The notes below the pieces were generated by a model. The model saw only the letters and a list, made by a program, of their open reading frames with translations, made no database searches and had not been told where the DNA came from. A stretch of DNA of 64,000 bases from Roseicyclus mahoneyensis (GTDB lineage Bacteria > Pseudomonadota > Alphaproteobacteria > Rhodobacterales > Rhodobacteraceae), in NCBI RefSeq assembly GCF_003148775.1, contig NZ_QGGW01000011.1:19582-83581 (forward strand), read 5' to 3'. A program made the translations under genes and the position numbers. Shown here piece after piece: positions 38,094-47,041 of this stretch. Each line of letters starts with the position of its first letter. Position 1 is the first letter of the stretch.

Positions 38094-39398
38094 TCAGAGC
38101 TGGGAGGCCCACCTTGGGTGCTCGTCGTCCACGACAAACCTGTGCGTATGGTGCCTCTCGCCCATCAGATGCGGATGGTCGAACGGCAGGGTGTCATGGC
38201 TATGCGCGAAGGCGTCCGGGTCGTTGGCGGGCCAGAGGCGCAAGACCGCGACCAAACCCGCCGCGCCGATAACGGCTAGGGCGAGCGAGGCCGCCGACAG
38301 CCCCGCCGTGGCGCCGATCCAGCCTGCCAGCGGATAGGTGACCAGCCAGCAGGCGTGCGAGAGGGCGAATTGGGCGGCGAAGACCGCGCCCCGGTCGGCC
38401 TCGTGGGCAGAGCGGTTGACGATCCGGCCGATGGGCGTCTGGGTGAGGGAGAAGCCGAAGCCGAGAACCGCCCAAAGCGCGATCAGCGCGGCAAGGTGGC
38501 CCACCAGCGGCACCAGTGCCACGCCCGCGACCATCAATACCGCACCGCCGATCATCACCGGCCGGTCACGCAGCCGATCGAGGATACGGGGCAGAAGGAC
38601 GGCTGCCAGCATCGAGCCCGCGCCGAAGCCCGCAAAAGCCCAGGCCACGGCGTCTTCGCCGAGGCCCAGGCGTGCCTTCACCAGCACAACCGTGTTCACA
38701 TAGACCATCGCGCCCGCAGCGGCGACCGCGGCCTCCATCACCATCAGCCCCCGCAGGCGGGGCGTGCGGGTGTAGATGCGGATACCCTTGGTCACATCGC
38801 GCCAGAAATGGCCGGGCTCCGTCGGCGCCCGTGCGGGCAGGCGGGCGGTGACGACGAGGGCCGCCGAGGCGACAAAACCCAGGACCGTTCCTGCGAACAG
38901 CACCGGAAAGCTGACAATTGTCAGGAGCAGCGCCGCGAGGATCGGGGAGGCGAGCTGCTCAAGATCCTCGGACAGCCGCAGGAGCGACAGGGCGTTGGTG
39001 TAGTCGCCCTCGTCCTTTAGCACGTCGGGGATCACCGCTTGGAACGCCGGGGTGAACCCGGCCGAGGCGGCCTGCAGCGCGAAGATCAGCACATAGACAT
39101 GCCAGACCTGATCGACGAAGGGCAGAAAGGCGATCACGCCGGCCCGGATCAGGTCCAGCGCGACCAGAAAGGCGCGCCGCGGCAGACGTTCGGCGATGGC
39201 CGCGGCGACGGGCGCCAGCGTGACATAGGCCACCATCTTGATCGCCAGCGCCGTGCCCAGCACCGCCCCCGCATTGTCGCCCGCCAGTTGCCAGGCCAGA
39301 AGGCCGAGCGCGACGGTGGCAAGCCCCGTGCCCAGAAGCGCCACGATCTGGGCGGCGAAGAGATGGCGGAAGGTGGGGTTGCGCAGGGTGCCGAGCAT
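38094..39398 (-). CDS. MFS exporter with histidine-rich tail, likely Ni/Co efflux
   Basis: About 434 residues with twelve membrane helices. It belongs to the MFS group resembling EntS/NreB. The C-terminal tail is rich in histidines (HSHDTLPFDHPHLMGERHHTH), as in nickel-efflux NreB proteins. It starts nine bases after the RcnR/DmeR-type repressor gene ends, forming one operon. Together they suggest export of nickel or cobalt when the repressor releases DNA. The metal is inferred, not seen. Confidence 0.8.
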   Translation of the reverse strand: MLGTLRNPTFRHLFAAQIVALLGTGLATVALGLLAWQLAGDNAGAVLGTALAIKMVAYVTLAPVAAAIAERLPRRAFLVALDLIRAGVIAFLPFVDQVWHVYVLIFALQAASAGFTPAFQAVIPDVLKDEGDYTNALSLLRLSEDLEQLASPILAALLLTIVSFPVLFAGTVLGFVASAALVVTARLPARAPTEPGHFWRDVTKGIRIYTRTPRLRGLMVMEAAVAAAGAMVYVNTVVLVKARLGLGEDAVAWAFAGFGAGSMLAAVLLPRILDRLRDRPVMIGGAVLMVAGVALVPLVGHLAALIALWAVLGFGFSLTQTPIGRIVNRSAHEADRGAVFAAQFALSHACWLVTYPLAGWIGATAGLSAASLALAVIGAAGLVAVLRLWPANDPDAFAHSHDTLPFDHPHLMGERHHTHRFVVDDEHPRWASQL

Positions 39399-39406
39399 GG
39401 AGGACC

Positions 39407-39667
39407 TCAAAGATACCGGGCGATGGTCTTGAGCTCCGCGCGGTCTTCGGCCGAATGCTCGGTGTCGAGGCAGTGGTCCATGTGGTCATGGATCAGCGCG
39501 CGCTTGGCATTCACCACGGCCTTTTCTACGGCGTGAAGCTGCTGCGCGATTTCAAGACAGGGTTTGCCTGCCTCGATCATCTCGATCACCGCGCGCAGAT
39601 GCCCGTCGGCGCGTTTCAGCCGGGCAATGAGGGCGGGGTGGGTTGCGTGCAGATGGGGTTCTGACAT
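39407..39667 (-). CDS. Metal-sensing repressor of the CsoR/RcnR family (DUF156)
   Basis: An 86-residue all-helical regulator. The DUF156 pattern is clear (LIARLKRADGHLRAVIEMIEAGKPCLEIAQQLHAV). Possible metal ligands are Cys37, His60, His62, His65 and Cys66 in HDHMDHC, nearer to DmeR/NreA-type nickel/cobalt sensors than to copper CsoR. It heads the operon with the exporter and faces the divergent HupE operon across the palindrome at 39678. Confidence 0.88.
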   Translation of the reverse strand: MSEPHLHATHPALIARLKRADGHLRAVIEMIEAGKPCLEIAQQLHAVEKAVVNAKRALIHDHMDHCLDTEHSAEDRAELKTIARYL

Positions 39668-39677
39668 AGATACAAGA

Positions 39678-39696
39678 TATCCCCCCGGGGAGGATA
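39678..39696. promoter_or_regulatory. Candidate operator for the RcnR/DmeR-type repressor
   Basis: The sequence TATCCCCCCGGGGAGGATA is a 19-bp near-perfect palindrome with TATCC/GGATA ends and C and G tracts inside, the kind of site bound by RcnR/DmeR proteins. It lies in the 78-base gap between the divergent repressor and His-rich protein genes, so it could control both directions. Confidence 0.6.
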
Positions 39697-39745
39697 GAAC
39701 AAGACGGCACCGCAGGCGTGCCGCAAGGGTTTCGGGCAGGCTTTC

Positions 39746-40102
39746 GTGACGCGGACAGGGCAGATATTCATCGGGCGGATCACGACGGCACTTCTGTGCC
39801 TGTCGCTGGTGGTCTGGTCGATGCTGCCCAGCCTGTCGCATGTGCCGCGCATCGTCGAGACGCTGACCGAACACGCGCAGATGATCGCCGACCACGGCCA
39901 TTCGCACGGCTTCGCGGAAGACCTGCTATCGGCGCTGCACGGGCATAGCCACGACGCGATCGACCACGATCACAGCCCGGCCCTTGCCGTGGCCCCCGCC
40001 TCTGCAGGCGCATGGCCCGCCACACCGGACGCCTGGCGCCTGCGGGCGTCGCAGACCGGCCCAAACCGCATCTTCCGGATCGAACGACCTCCGCGTGCCT
40101 GA
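39746..40102 (+). CDS. Histidine-rich small membrane or periplasmic protein
   Basis: A 118-residue protein with GTG start and an N-terminal hydrophobic segment (residues 9-30). A central histidine-rich part follows (DHGHSHGF, HGHSHDAIDHDH) and is likely metal-binding. It is divergent from the metal repressor and upstream of hupE-like and anchor genes in the same direction. Probably a periplasmic metal-binding or sensing protein of the nickel/cobalt module. Confidence 0.65.
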   Translation: MTRTGQIFIGRITTALLCLSLVVWSMLPSLSHVPRIVETLTEHAQMIADHGHSHGFAEDLLSALHGHSHDAIDHDHSPALAVAPASAGAWPATPDAWRLRASQTGPNRIFRIERPPRA

Positions 40103-40162
40103 TCGGTCCCGCGCCACCGCGCGGCTTCATCGATCAGTCACACCACGAACGGAGACCTATTC

Positions 40163-40891
40163 ATGAATTCCAACTCGACGGGCTTCTGCACGCTCGCCTC
40201 GCGACGCGCAACCGCCCTGGTCCTGACCATCCTGGCTGTCTACGCCTCAAGCGTCGTGCAGGCGCTGGCCCATGACGTCACCCCCGGCGATGCCGGATAC
40301 ATCCAGGAAATCTGGGGGGTGCATGTCATCTCCTTCATCTATCTCGGCGCCAAGCACATGGTGACGGGCTATGACCACATCCTGTTCCTGCTGGGCGTCG
40401 TCTTCTTCCTCTACCGGATGAAGGACGTGGCCATCTACGTCAGCATCTTCGCGCTGGGGCATTCGGTCACGATGCTGGCGGGCGTCTGGTGGGGCTGGGG
40501 CATCAACGCCTACATCATCGATGCGATCATCGGCCTGTCGGTGGTCTACAAGGCGCTCGACAACCTCGGGGCCTATCGCAAGTGGTTCGGGGTCCAGCCG
40601 AACACCAAACTCGCAACCCTGATCTTTGGCCTGTTCCACGGCACCGGCCTCGCCTCCAAGATCATCGAATACGACATCTCGGAAGATGGCCTTCTGTGGA
40701 ACCTGCTCGCGTTCAACGTGGGCGTCGAGGTCGGCCAGATCCTTGCCCTCTTCGCGATCCTGATCGTGATGGGCTACTGGCGCCGGTCCGAGCGGTTCAT
40801 GAGCGAGGCGGTTGTCGCCAACGTCATCATGGTGGGCCTGGGGCTCTGGCTTACCCTCATCCAGATCAACGGCTATCTTGCGGCCGCATAG
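40163..40891 (+). CDS. HupE/UreJ-family membrane protein
   Basis: A 242-residue protein with a signal-like first segment and six or seven membrane helices. The family motifs GAKHMVTGYDHILFLLGVVFF and FGLFHGTGLASKI contain the conserved His/Asp residues thought to bind Ni2+ in HupE permeases. It lies in a metal-responsive cluster opposite a His-tailed exporter, so it may supply or balance nickel or cobalt. The first 30 residues may be cleaved. Confidence 0.85.
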   Translation: MNSNSTGFCTLASRRATALVLTILAVYASSVVQALAHDVTPGDAGYIQEIWGVHVISFIYLGAKHMVTGYDHILFLLGVVFFLYRMKDVAIYVSIFALGHSVTMLAGVWWGWGINAYIIDAIIGLSVVYKALDNLGAYRKWFGVQPNTKLATLIFGLFHGTGLASKIIEYDISEDGLLWNLLAFNVGVEVGQILALFAILIVMGYWRRSERFMSEAVVANVIMVGLGLWLTLIQINGYLAAA

Positions 40892-40903
40892 GGAGACCAG
40901 GAC

Positions 40904-41548
40904 ATGTTCAATCTCGAGAAAATGCGCGAAGCCATGATGCTGAATGCGGAGAAACCCGATCCGGCCCTGCTGCCCACGCCGCGTCAGCTCCGCCGGTCGA
41001 CCATCGCGGCTCTGATCGGCGCGACTGTCATCGGGGTCGGCGCCTACCTGCCCGCAGAATACGGGATCGACCCGACGGGCGTGGGCACGGTGCTTGGCCT
41101 GACTGAGATGGGCGAAATCAAGCAGGAGCTTGCCCGCGAGGCTGCCGAGGACGCGTTGATCCACGGCGAACAGTCCTCCAGCCTCATGGACGACATCTTC
41201 GGCCTGTTCGTCGGTGCCGCCCATGCGCAGGAAGCCTGGACCGACACGGTCAGCTTCACGCTCGATCCCGGTGCCACGGCCGAGATCAAGCTGGTGATGG
41301 CCGCAGGCGACGTGGCCGAGTATTCGTGGATGGCCACGGGCGGGCGGATCAACTTCGACCTGCACGCCCACGGCGACGGCCAGTCCATCGACTATGACCG
41401 GGGCCGCGGCGCGACCGAGGGCGAGGGCCTCATCGAGGCGCCGTTCCCCGGCGAGCATGGTTGGTTCTGGCGCAACCGCGACGACACGGCGGTGACCGTC
41501 ACGCTCCAGCTGCGCGGGCGCTACAGCGACATCGTCGAAACCCACTGA
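40904..41548 (+). CDS. Transmembrane anchor protein of the HupE cluster
   Basis: A 214-residue protein. One membrane helix (residues 31-46) follows a 30-residue cytoplasmic tail. A linker and a periplasmic beta domain come next (TDTVSFTLDPGATAEIKLVMAAG, GGRINFDLHAHGDGQS, GEHGWFWRNRDDTAVTVTLQLRG). It begins 12 bases after hupE. Genes of this type are often found beside HupE genes, but no function is established to my knowledge. It could present metal to the permease; that is inference. Confidence 0.7.
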   Translation: MFNLEKMREAMMLNAEKPDPALLPTPRQLRRSTIAALIGATVIGVGAYLPAEYGIDPTGVGTVLGLTEMGEIKQELAREAAEDALIHGEQSSSLMDDIFGLFVGAAHAQEAWTDTVSFTLDPGATAEIKLVMAAGDVAEYSWMATGGRINFDLHAHGDGQSIDYDRGRGATEGEGLIEAPFPGEHGWFWRNRDDTAVTVTLQLRGRYSDIVETH

Positions 41549-41718
41549 GACCGGTGGCGGCCATTCGCCCGGGACAGGGAAACGCCGCTCCCCGCCCACA
41601 CTGACCGCACGCCTTGCCGAAGCGATACTACGAGTTCGCCCGGGGTAAAGGATCGGAAACTGGCAGACGCGATCGCCGAGCATCCGCAATTCCCACTCTC
41701 AGTTTGTGGCGCATCCTC

Positions 41719-44058
41719 TCAACGCTTTTCGCGCATCGCCGCCTGCAGCGCCGCCCCGAGGGCGCCCTGGCCTTCCGCCGCGCCCTTGGCCTTTGGCGCA
41801 TGCGTCCCGCCGGGCTTGCCACCGCGCAGCTGCGGGCGGTCCGGCTTGCCCGCGCCCTCCACCGCCGGGCCCTCCCGCCGCATCGAAAGGCCGATCCGTT
41901 TGCGCGGAATGTCCACCTCGACGACCCGCACCCGGACAACGTCGCCCGCCTTGACCACCTCGTGGGGGTCCTTGACGAAGCGGTCGGCCAGCTGGCTCAC
42001 ATGCACCAACCCGTCTTGATGCACCCCGATGTCGACAAAGGCGCCGAAGGCCGCCACGTTCGTCACAGTCCCCTCCAGCATCATTCCGGGCTTGAGGTCG
42101 CGGATATCTTCGACACCGTCGGCAAATTCCGCCGTGCGGAAGCTCGGGCGCGGATCGCGGCCGGGTTTTTCCAGTTCCGACAGGATGTCGCGCACCGTAG
42201 GCAGGCCGAACCTTTCGTCGACGAACTCTTCGGGCCTGAGTCCCTTAAGCGCGGCGCCATGGCCCATGATCGCGCGCAGGTCGCGCCCGCAGGCGGCGAC
42301 GATGCGGCGCGCAAGCCCGTAGGCTTCGGGATGGACGGAGGAGGCATCGAGCGGCTCGGCCCCGTCGCGGATGCGCAGGAAGCCCGCCGCCTGCTCGAAG
42401 GCGCGCGGCCCAAGCCCCGGGACCTTCAGAAGCGCGGCCCGCGTGGCAAAGGCGCCGTGCGCGTCGCGGTGGGCCACCACCGCTTCGGCCAGACGCGCGC
42501 CAAGGCCCGAGACATGCGCGAGCAGAGGTGCCGAGGCCGTGTTGAGGTCCACGCCCACCGCGTTCACCGCATCCTCGACCACGCCCTCGAGCGCCTGCGC
42601 CAGGCGACGCTGGTCAACGTCATGCTGATACTGGCCCACGCCAATGGATTTCGGCTCGATCTTCACCAGTTCCGCCAACGGGTCCTGCAAGCGCCGCGCG
42701 ATGGAGACGGCCCCGCGCAGCGACACGTCGAGCGCGGGGAATTCGTGCGCCGCCAGTTCCGAGGCGGAATAGACCGAGGCCCCGGCCTCCGAAACCACGA
42801 CCTTGACGGGCTTTGGCTCATCCCCGGTCAGGCCGCGCAGGGCATCGGCCACAAAGCGTTCGGTCTCGCGGCTGGCGGTGCCGTTGCCGATGGCGATCAG
42901 GTCGACTCCATGCCTGCGGATGAGCGACAGAAGCGTCGCCGCCGCGCCCGCAAGATCGTTCTTCGGCTGGAACGGATAGACCGTCGCGGTATCAAGCAGC
43001 TTGCCCGTCGCATCCACCACTGCGGCCTTTACCCCCGTCCGGATACCGGGATCGAGGCCCAGCGTCACCTTGGCCCCCGCGGGTGCGGCCAGAAGCAGGT
43101 CACGCAGGTTGCGGGCAAAGACCCCGATGGCCGCCTCATGCGCGCGGGTGCGCAACTCTCCCATCAGGTCGACATACATCGTCATCGAGAGCTTCACCTG
43201 CCACGCCCATGCCGCAGCTTGCCTGAGCCAGCGGTCGCCCGGACCATCCCCCGCGCAGCCGAGACGGGCGGCGATGATGCCGATGGCGCGCGGCGGCCCG
43301 GTCTCGGCGTCAGGGCCGGGGGCGATGTCGATCGTCACCACCTCTTCCTTGGCGGCGCGCAAGATCGCCAGCGCCCGGTGCGCGGGGATGGAATGCCACG
43401 CCTCGCGGTGGTCGAAGTAATCCGAGAACTTGGCGCCCGCGCCTTCCTTGCCGGGGACGACGCGCGCGCTGATGACGCCCTCGCGGCGCATGAAGTCGCG
43501 CAAGGCGCCGAGCAGTGTGGCGGTCTCGGAGAGTTCTTCGACAAGGATGTCGCGCGCGCCCGCCAGCGCTTCCTTCACGCTGGAGACGGCCTCGCTCAGA
43601 TAGACTTCTGCCAATGCCTCGGGGTCGGCCTCGCGGTCGGCCCGGATGGCATCCAGCAGCGGCTGCAACCCGTTCTCGCGGGCGATCATCGCCTTGGTCC
43701 GACGCTTGGGTTTGTAAGGCAGGTAGATGTCTTCCAGCGCGGCCTTGGTGTCGGCGTTCACGATCGCGCGGGCCAGGTCTGGGGTCAGCTTGTCCTGGTC
43801 GCGGATCGAGGCAAGGATCGTCTCGCGCCGCGCCTCCATCTCGCGCAGGTAGGACAGACGGTTGGCCAGCAGACGCAGTTGCGTGTCGTCGAGGCCTCCT
43901 GTCGCCTCCTTGCGGTAGCGTGCCACGAAGGGCACGGTAGACCCTTCGTCAAGCAGACCCGCGGCCGCGGCGACCTGCCCGGCGGAAGCCCCGATCTCGG
44001 CAGCGATCTGGCGGTTTATGCGGTCTGCGGTGGTGGTCACGGGCGCGGTCTCCTGCAT
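41719..44058 (-). CDS. tex: RNA-binding transcription accessory protein Tex
   Basis: A 779-residue Tex protein. Order of domains: N-terminal helical Tex domain, YqgF-like nuclease-fold region (VTLGLDPGIRTGVKAAVVD), helix-hairpin-helix pairs (LLAHVSGLGARLAEAVVAHR, LKVPGLGPRAFEQAAGF) and a C-terminal S1 domain (GTVTNVAAFGAFVDIGVHQDG). It ends in a basic Gly/Lys-rich tail. Start MQETAPVTTTADRINRQIA is chosen; the frame can be opened 14 codons earlier only at a TTG. Confidence 0.95.
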   Translation of the reverse strand: MQETAPVTTTADRINRQIAAEIGASAGQVAAAAGLLDEGSTVPFVARYRKEATGGLDDTQLRLLANRLSYLREMEARRETILASIRDQDKLTPDLARAIVNADTKAALEDIYLPYKPKRRTKAMIARENGLQPLLDAIRADREADPEALAEVYLSEAVSSVKEALAGARDILVEELSETATLLGALRDFMRREGVISARVVPGKEGAGAKFSDYFDHREAWHSIPAHRALAILRAAKEEVVTIDIAPGPDAETGPPRAIGIIAARLGCAGDGPGDRWLRQAAAWAWQVKLSMTMYVDLMGELRTRAHEAAIGVFARNLRDLLLAAPAGAKVTLGLDPGIRTGVKAAVVDATGKLLDTATVYPFQPKNDLAGAAATLLSLIRRHGVDLIAIGNGTASRETERFVADALRGLTGDEPKPVKVVVSEAGASVYSASELAAHEFPALDVSLRGAVSIARRLQDPLAELVKIEPKSIGVGQYQHDVDQRRLAQALEGVVEDAVNAVGVDLNTASAPLLAHVSGLGARLAEAVVAHRDAHGAFATRAALLKVPGLGPRAFEQAAGFLRIRDGAEPLDASSVHPEAYGLARRIVAACGRDLRAIMGHGAALKGLRPEEFVDERFGLPTVRDILSELEKPGRDPRPSFRTAEFADGVEDIRDLKPGMMLEGTVTNVAAFGAFVDIGVHQDGLVHVSQLADRFVKDPHEVVKAGDVVRVRVVEVDIPRKRIGLSMRREGPAVEGAGKPDRPQLRGGKPGGTHAPKAKGAAEGQGALGAALQAAMREKR

Positions 44059-44406
44059 GGGATGGAGGCCCGGTTTACCGGCTACGCCGAGCCGCGCCAA
44101 GGGGCGGGTGATGCAGGTGCGGGATCAAGCGTATATGACATCTTGCGCATCGCTGTTGATCTTGACGCGCTGCAGGGGATGCCGCGGGTGATTTCAGGCA
44201 AGAGCTTCAACCAACTCAGCAAGGCGTGCCGCCCTTCCGCGACGGGCTTTGCTTCTATGCCGCGAGAACGTAGAGACGGCCCGACGCGAGGACAACGCAC
44301 CCGCAGTCGTGATCTCCTGCCGGCGTCGGTACGACCGAAGACGGGTGGGCACGGTGGACAGGAGGTGGTCCTATGTCCGTCAATTTTCTTCCCGTCCTGC
44401 GTCCTG
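44059..44406. other. Scar region before an integrase fragment, no intact gene
   Basis: About 350 bases upstream of tex on the other side hold only short broken frames. The sequence around 44150-44230 is less GC-rich. It appears to be the lost front part of an integrase gene plus unrelated DNA. No attachment-site repeat was found by eye. Confidence 0.4.
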
Positions 44407-44694
44407 TTCGAGTTCCTGTGGCCCAGCCGGATCCACGGCAGCCCGCACCTGTCCACGCGGCAGTATGCGCGGATCGTCCGGGCTTGGGTGATGTCGCTGG
44501 GCCTGGAGCCGAGCGCCTACGGCACGCATTCCATGCGACGGACCGAGGTCGAGGTCGCTCATATCTTCAAGAAGACGGGCAACCTGCGCGCGGTCCAGCT
44601 GCTGTTGGGGCACACAAAGATGGATAGCACGGTGCGCTACCTCGATGTCGACATCAAAGATGCCTTGGCGCTCTCGGAGGGGATCGACCTGTGA
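44407..44694 (+). pseudogene. Tyrosine recombinase (integrase), C-terminal fragment
   Basis: About 95 codons match the end of an alphaproteobacterial phage-type integrase: FEFLWPSRIHGSPHLSTRQY, then THSMRRTEVEV (HxxR part), the LLLGHTKMDSTVRYL motif with the catalytic Tyr, and a short tail. The catalytic N-terminal half, with the first Arg, is missing, and the HSMRRTEVEVAHIF stretch looks slightly duplicated. A relic of an integrated element. Confidence 0.75.
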
Positions 44695-44745
44695 GGCAGA
44701 TGCGGCCGGCGCGAGCTGGCCGCGCCTGTAGCCCAAAACTACATC

Positions 44746-45000
44746 ATGAAGCAGATCAGCTACACGAGGGCCGCGATCCGGGCTCTGCGCCGGATGCCCG
44801 CCAACACCGCCACGCTGATCCGGCCCAAGATCAAGGCCTATGCGACGGACCCTGCCTCACAGGGCAACAACGTGAGGTCCCTCAAGGGGCGAGAGGGGGA
44901 TCCGGATCCGGCTGCGGGTCGGAGACTGGCGCGTGATCATGGATGACGAGGGCAATGTCCTGGCGGTTCTCGATATCGGCCCGCGCGGCGGCGTCTATGA
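44746..45000 (+). pseudogene. RelE/HigB-like toxin gene with a frameshift
   Basis: The frame starts MKQISYTRAAIRALRRMPAN and continues to NNVRSLKGREG, typical of RelE/ParE toxins. At the G run at 44895-44899 the frame is lost and ends in GRRLARDHG (stop 44946). With one G fewer the family sequence returns: IRIRLRVGDWRVIMDDEGNV then LAVLDIGPRGGVYD. In that restored frame no stop occurs before the antitoxin start, so the toxin would read straight into the antitoxin. Either a decayed gene or a sequencing error in a homopolymer. Confidence 0.65.
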
Positions 45001-45016
45001 CGGAAAGGGGACTGAC

Positions 45017-45361
45017 ATGAACGAGATGGTGACGATCCCGCGCGAGGAATATGATCGCCTTCGGGCGGCGGCCGAAGATCTGGCCGATCTGCAGAGCTAT
45101 GATCGGGCAAAGGCGGCCTTGGCCGGAAGGCAGGAAGAACTGATCCCCTCCGGCTACGCGAACCGGTTGCTGGACGGGGAAAGCCCGCTGCGTGTCTACC
45201 GGGACCTGCGCGGCCTGACCCAAGCCGTGCTGGCCGAGAGGGCCGGGGTCAACCGCGTCACCGTGGCCGAGATCGAGACCGGCCGCAAACAGGGTTCAGT
45301 CGCGAGCTTGTGCGCCTTGGCGGTTGCGCTCGACGTTACGCTGGACGATCTGGCTGAGTAG
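45017..45361 (+). CDS. Antitoxin with Xre-type helix-turn-helix
   Basis: A 114-residue protein. The N-terminus (MNEMVTIPREEYDRLRAAAEDLADLQSYD) is the toxin-binding part, and the C-terminal part is an HTH domain (LRGLTQAVLAERAGVNRVTVAEIETGRKQGS). It would neutralise the neighbouring RelE-like toxin and repress the pair. It appears intact while the toxin is frameshifted, a common state in decaying modules. The start follows AAAGGGG by six bases. Confidence 0.8.
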   Translation: MNEMVTIPREEYDRLRAAAEDLADLQSYDRAKAALAGRQEELIPSGYANRLLDGESPLRVYRDLRGLTQAVLAERAGVNRVTVAEIETGRKQGSVASLCALAVALDVTLDDLAE

Positions 45362-45748
45362 TCGCGGCCCAAAGCTGTCCGCCAATTCGCTCGAATACGG
45401 CATGGAAGAACGCCCTAAAGCGGCTGCTCGGTATACTGCGTGATGAACGCGCAGCCATCATGACGGCGATTGCGAACAAGCCAGCCCTACACGGGACGGC
45501 AGGGGGCGATCAGATTTCCTCAGGCTGATATGGCTGAGAAAATCCAGAGCCGTTACCGCAGAAGGCGTGTGGTTGCATCCTAAGCCTACGCCCGAGCTCC
45601 AAGACTATCGCGAGATTCTGGGTAGCTTCCCGCTCTTGGGCCCGGCCTTCAACACAATGAACCACCGGGAGCCACTCATCCTCGCGGGCCGTCGTGTCGC
45701 ACCGACAGGTTTGGGATGCAGTGCGCAGCGCTGGCAGACAAGCGCAGC
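45362..45748. other. Gene-free stretch between the toxin-antitoxin remnant and the TRAP operon
   Basis: About 390 bases with only short frames and no supported gene. A 61-codon frame at 45567 (MWLHPKPTPELQDYREILGS) has no recognised family. The reverse strand can also be read as a short peptide (VHCVEGRAQEREATQNLAI). Probably the right side of the scar of a lost mobile element. Confidence 0.4.
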
Positions 45749-47041
45749 CTAGCCGCCCGTGGTCCCCAGCCAGAGCGCGATTGCCGGAAAGGCCAGCAGC
45801 AGCCCCAGCCGGATGAGGTCCACGCCGACAAAAGGCACCAATCCGCGAAAAATGCGGGCTACAGGAACTTCGGGCAGCACCGCCTTCAGAACAAAGACGT
45901 TCATCCCCACGGGCGGCGTGATCAGCGCGATCTCGGTCACCACGATGACGACGATGCCAAACCAGACGAGGTCGAACCCTTCGGCCACCACGATGGGCGC
46001 GAAAAGCGGCACGAAGATCAGGATGATCGCCATGGAATCCATCACGCAGCCAAGGATTAGGAAAACGGCCAAGATCACGAGGATCAGCGCCATGCCCTCC
46101 AGCCCGGTTGCCTCGACCAGCCCCAATACCCCAGCGGCAAGGCCCGACAGAGTCAGCAGCTTGGACAGCATCAGCGCCCCGAAAAGCACCGTGTAGAGCG
46201 AGATCGACGTATAGGTCGTGTCGACGATGACCCGGCGCACCATGCGCCACGTCATCCGCCCGCTGACCGCCGCGATCAGCAGGGCAAGGCCCGCTCCCAT
46301 CCCTGCCGCCTCGGTCGGCGTGAAGAGCTTGGCGTAAAGCCCGCCGATGATCAGCCCGAACAAGAGCAAGAAGGGCCAGACGCGGGTCAGTGACCGCCAG
46401 CGATCCGGCCAGCCCGTGACCTCGCCCTTCGGCGCCTCGGACGGGTTGCGGGCGGCGATCAGGCGGATCACCACTAGGTAGAGCATCAGGCCCAAGAGCC
46501 CCGGTACCACGCCCGCCACGAACAGGTCGCCGATGTTGGTCTGGGTCAGGATGCCGTAGATCACCATGATGATCGACGGCGGGATCAAGATGCCCAGCGT
46601 GCCACCTGCAGCGATGGTCCCCGAGGCCAGCGCCTGCGAATAGCCGTAGCGCTTCATGCTGGGATAGGCGACCTTGGCCATCGTGGCCGCCGTCGCGTAG
46701 CTTGATCCGCAGACGGCGGAAAAGCCTGCGCAAGACATCATCGTGGACAGTGCCAGCCCGCCCCGGACATGGCCGACAAAGGCATGGGCAGCACGGAACA
46801 GATCCTGCGCGATGCCGGTCTTGGCGATGATGTTGCCCATCAAGATGAACATCGGCACCACGGCCAGATCGTAGTTCAGCACCGCGTCCGAGATGGTGAA
46901 GGGCAGAAGCTGAAAGGCGACGGTCCAGTTCACCGCGAGGCCGATGCCCGCGATGGAAACGGCCAGCAGCGCAAAACCAAGCGGCACGCGCAGAAAGGCC
47001 AGCAGGATCGCTGCAGCCATGGAAACGGTCCCGACGATCAC
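45749..47041 (-). CDS. dctM: TRAP transporter large permease (DctM)
   Basis: A 430-residue membrane protein with about twelve to thirteen helices, the DctM type. Characteristic segments: GFSAVCGSSYATAATMAKVAYPSM, LGILIPPSIIMVIYGILT and TEAAGMGAGLALLIA, then ITPPVGMNVFVLKAV. The GTG start overlaps the dctQ stop by four bases (GTGA). With DctP and DctQ it forms a Na+-driven importer for an organic acid; the neighbourhood points to an aromatic acid or a conjugate. Confidence 0.93.
   Translation of the reverse strand: MIVGTVSMAAAILLAFLRVPLGFALLAVSIAGIGLAVNWTVAFQLLPFTISDAVLNYDLAVVPMFILMGNIIAKTGIAQDLFRAAHAFVGHVRGGLALSTMMSCAGFSAVCGSSYATAATMAKVAYPSMKRYGYSQALASGTIAAGGTLGILIPPSIIMVIYGILTQTNIGDLFVAGVVPGLLGLMLYLVVIRLIAARNPSEAPKGEVTGWPDRWRSLTRVWPFLLLFGLIIGGLYAKLFTPTEAAGMGAGLALLIAAVSGRMTWRMVRRVIVDTTYTSISLYTVLFGALMLSKLLTLSGLAAGVLGLVEATGLEGMALILVILAVFLILGCVMDSMAIILIFVPLFAPIVVAEGFDLVWFGIVVIVVTEIALITPPVGMNVFVLKAVLPEVPVARIFRGLVPFVGVDLIRLGLLLAFPAIALWLGTTGG

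Noticed and set aside
40247..41689. A 480-codon minus-strand frame opposite hupE and the anchor gene
   Set aside because: The plus-strand genes have clear membrane and family features; the minus frame has none.
41614..44694. A 1026-codon open frame on the plus strand across tex
   Set aside because: It is the antisense shadow of tex in high-GC DNA; only its last 96 codons, downstream of tex, match an integrase, and these are listed as a fragment.
45567..45752. A 61-codon frame before the TRAP operon
   Set aside because: No ribosome binding site, no homology-like pattern, and it lies in a scar region; kept only as part of the intergenic note.
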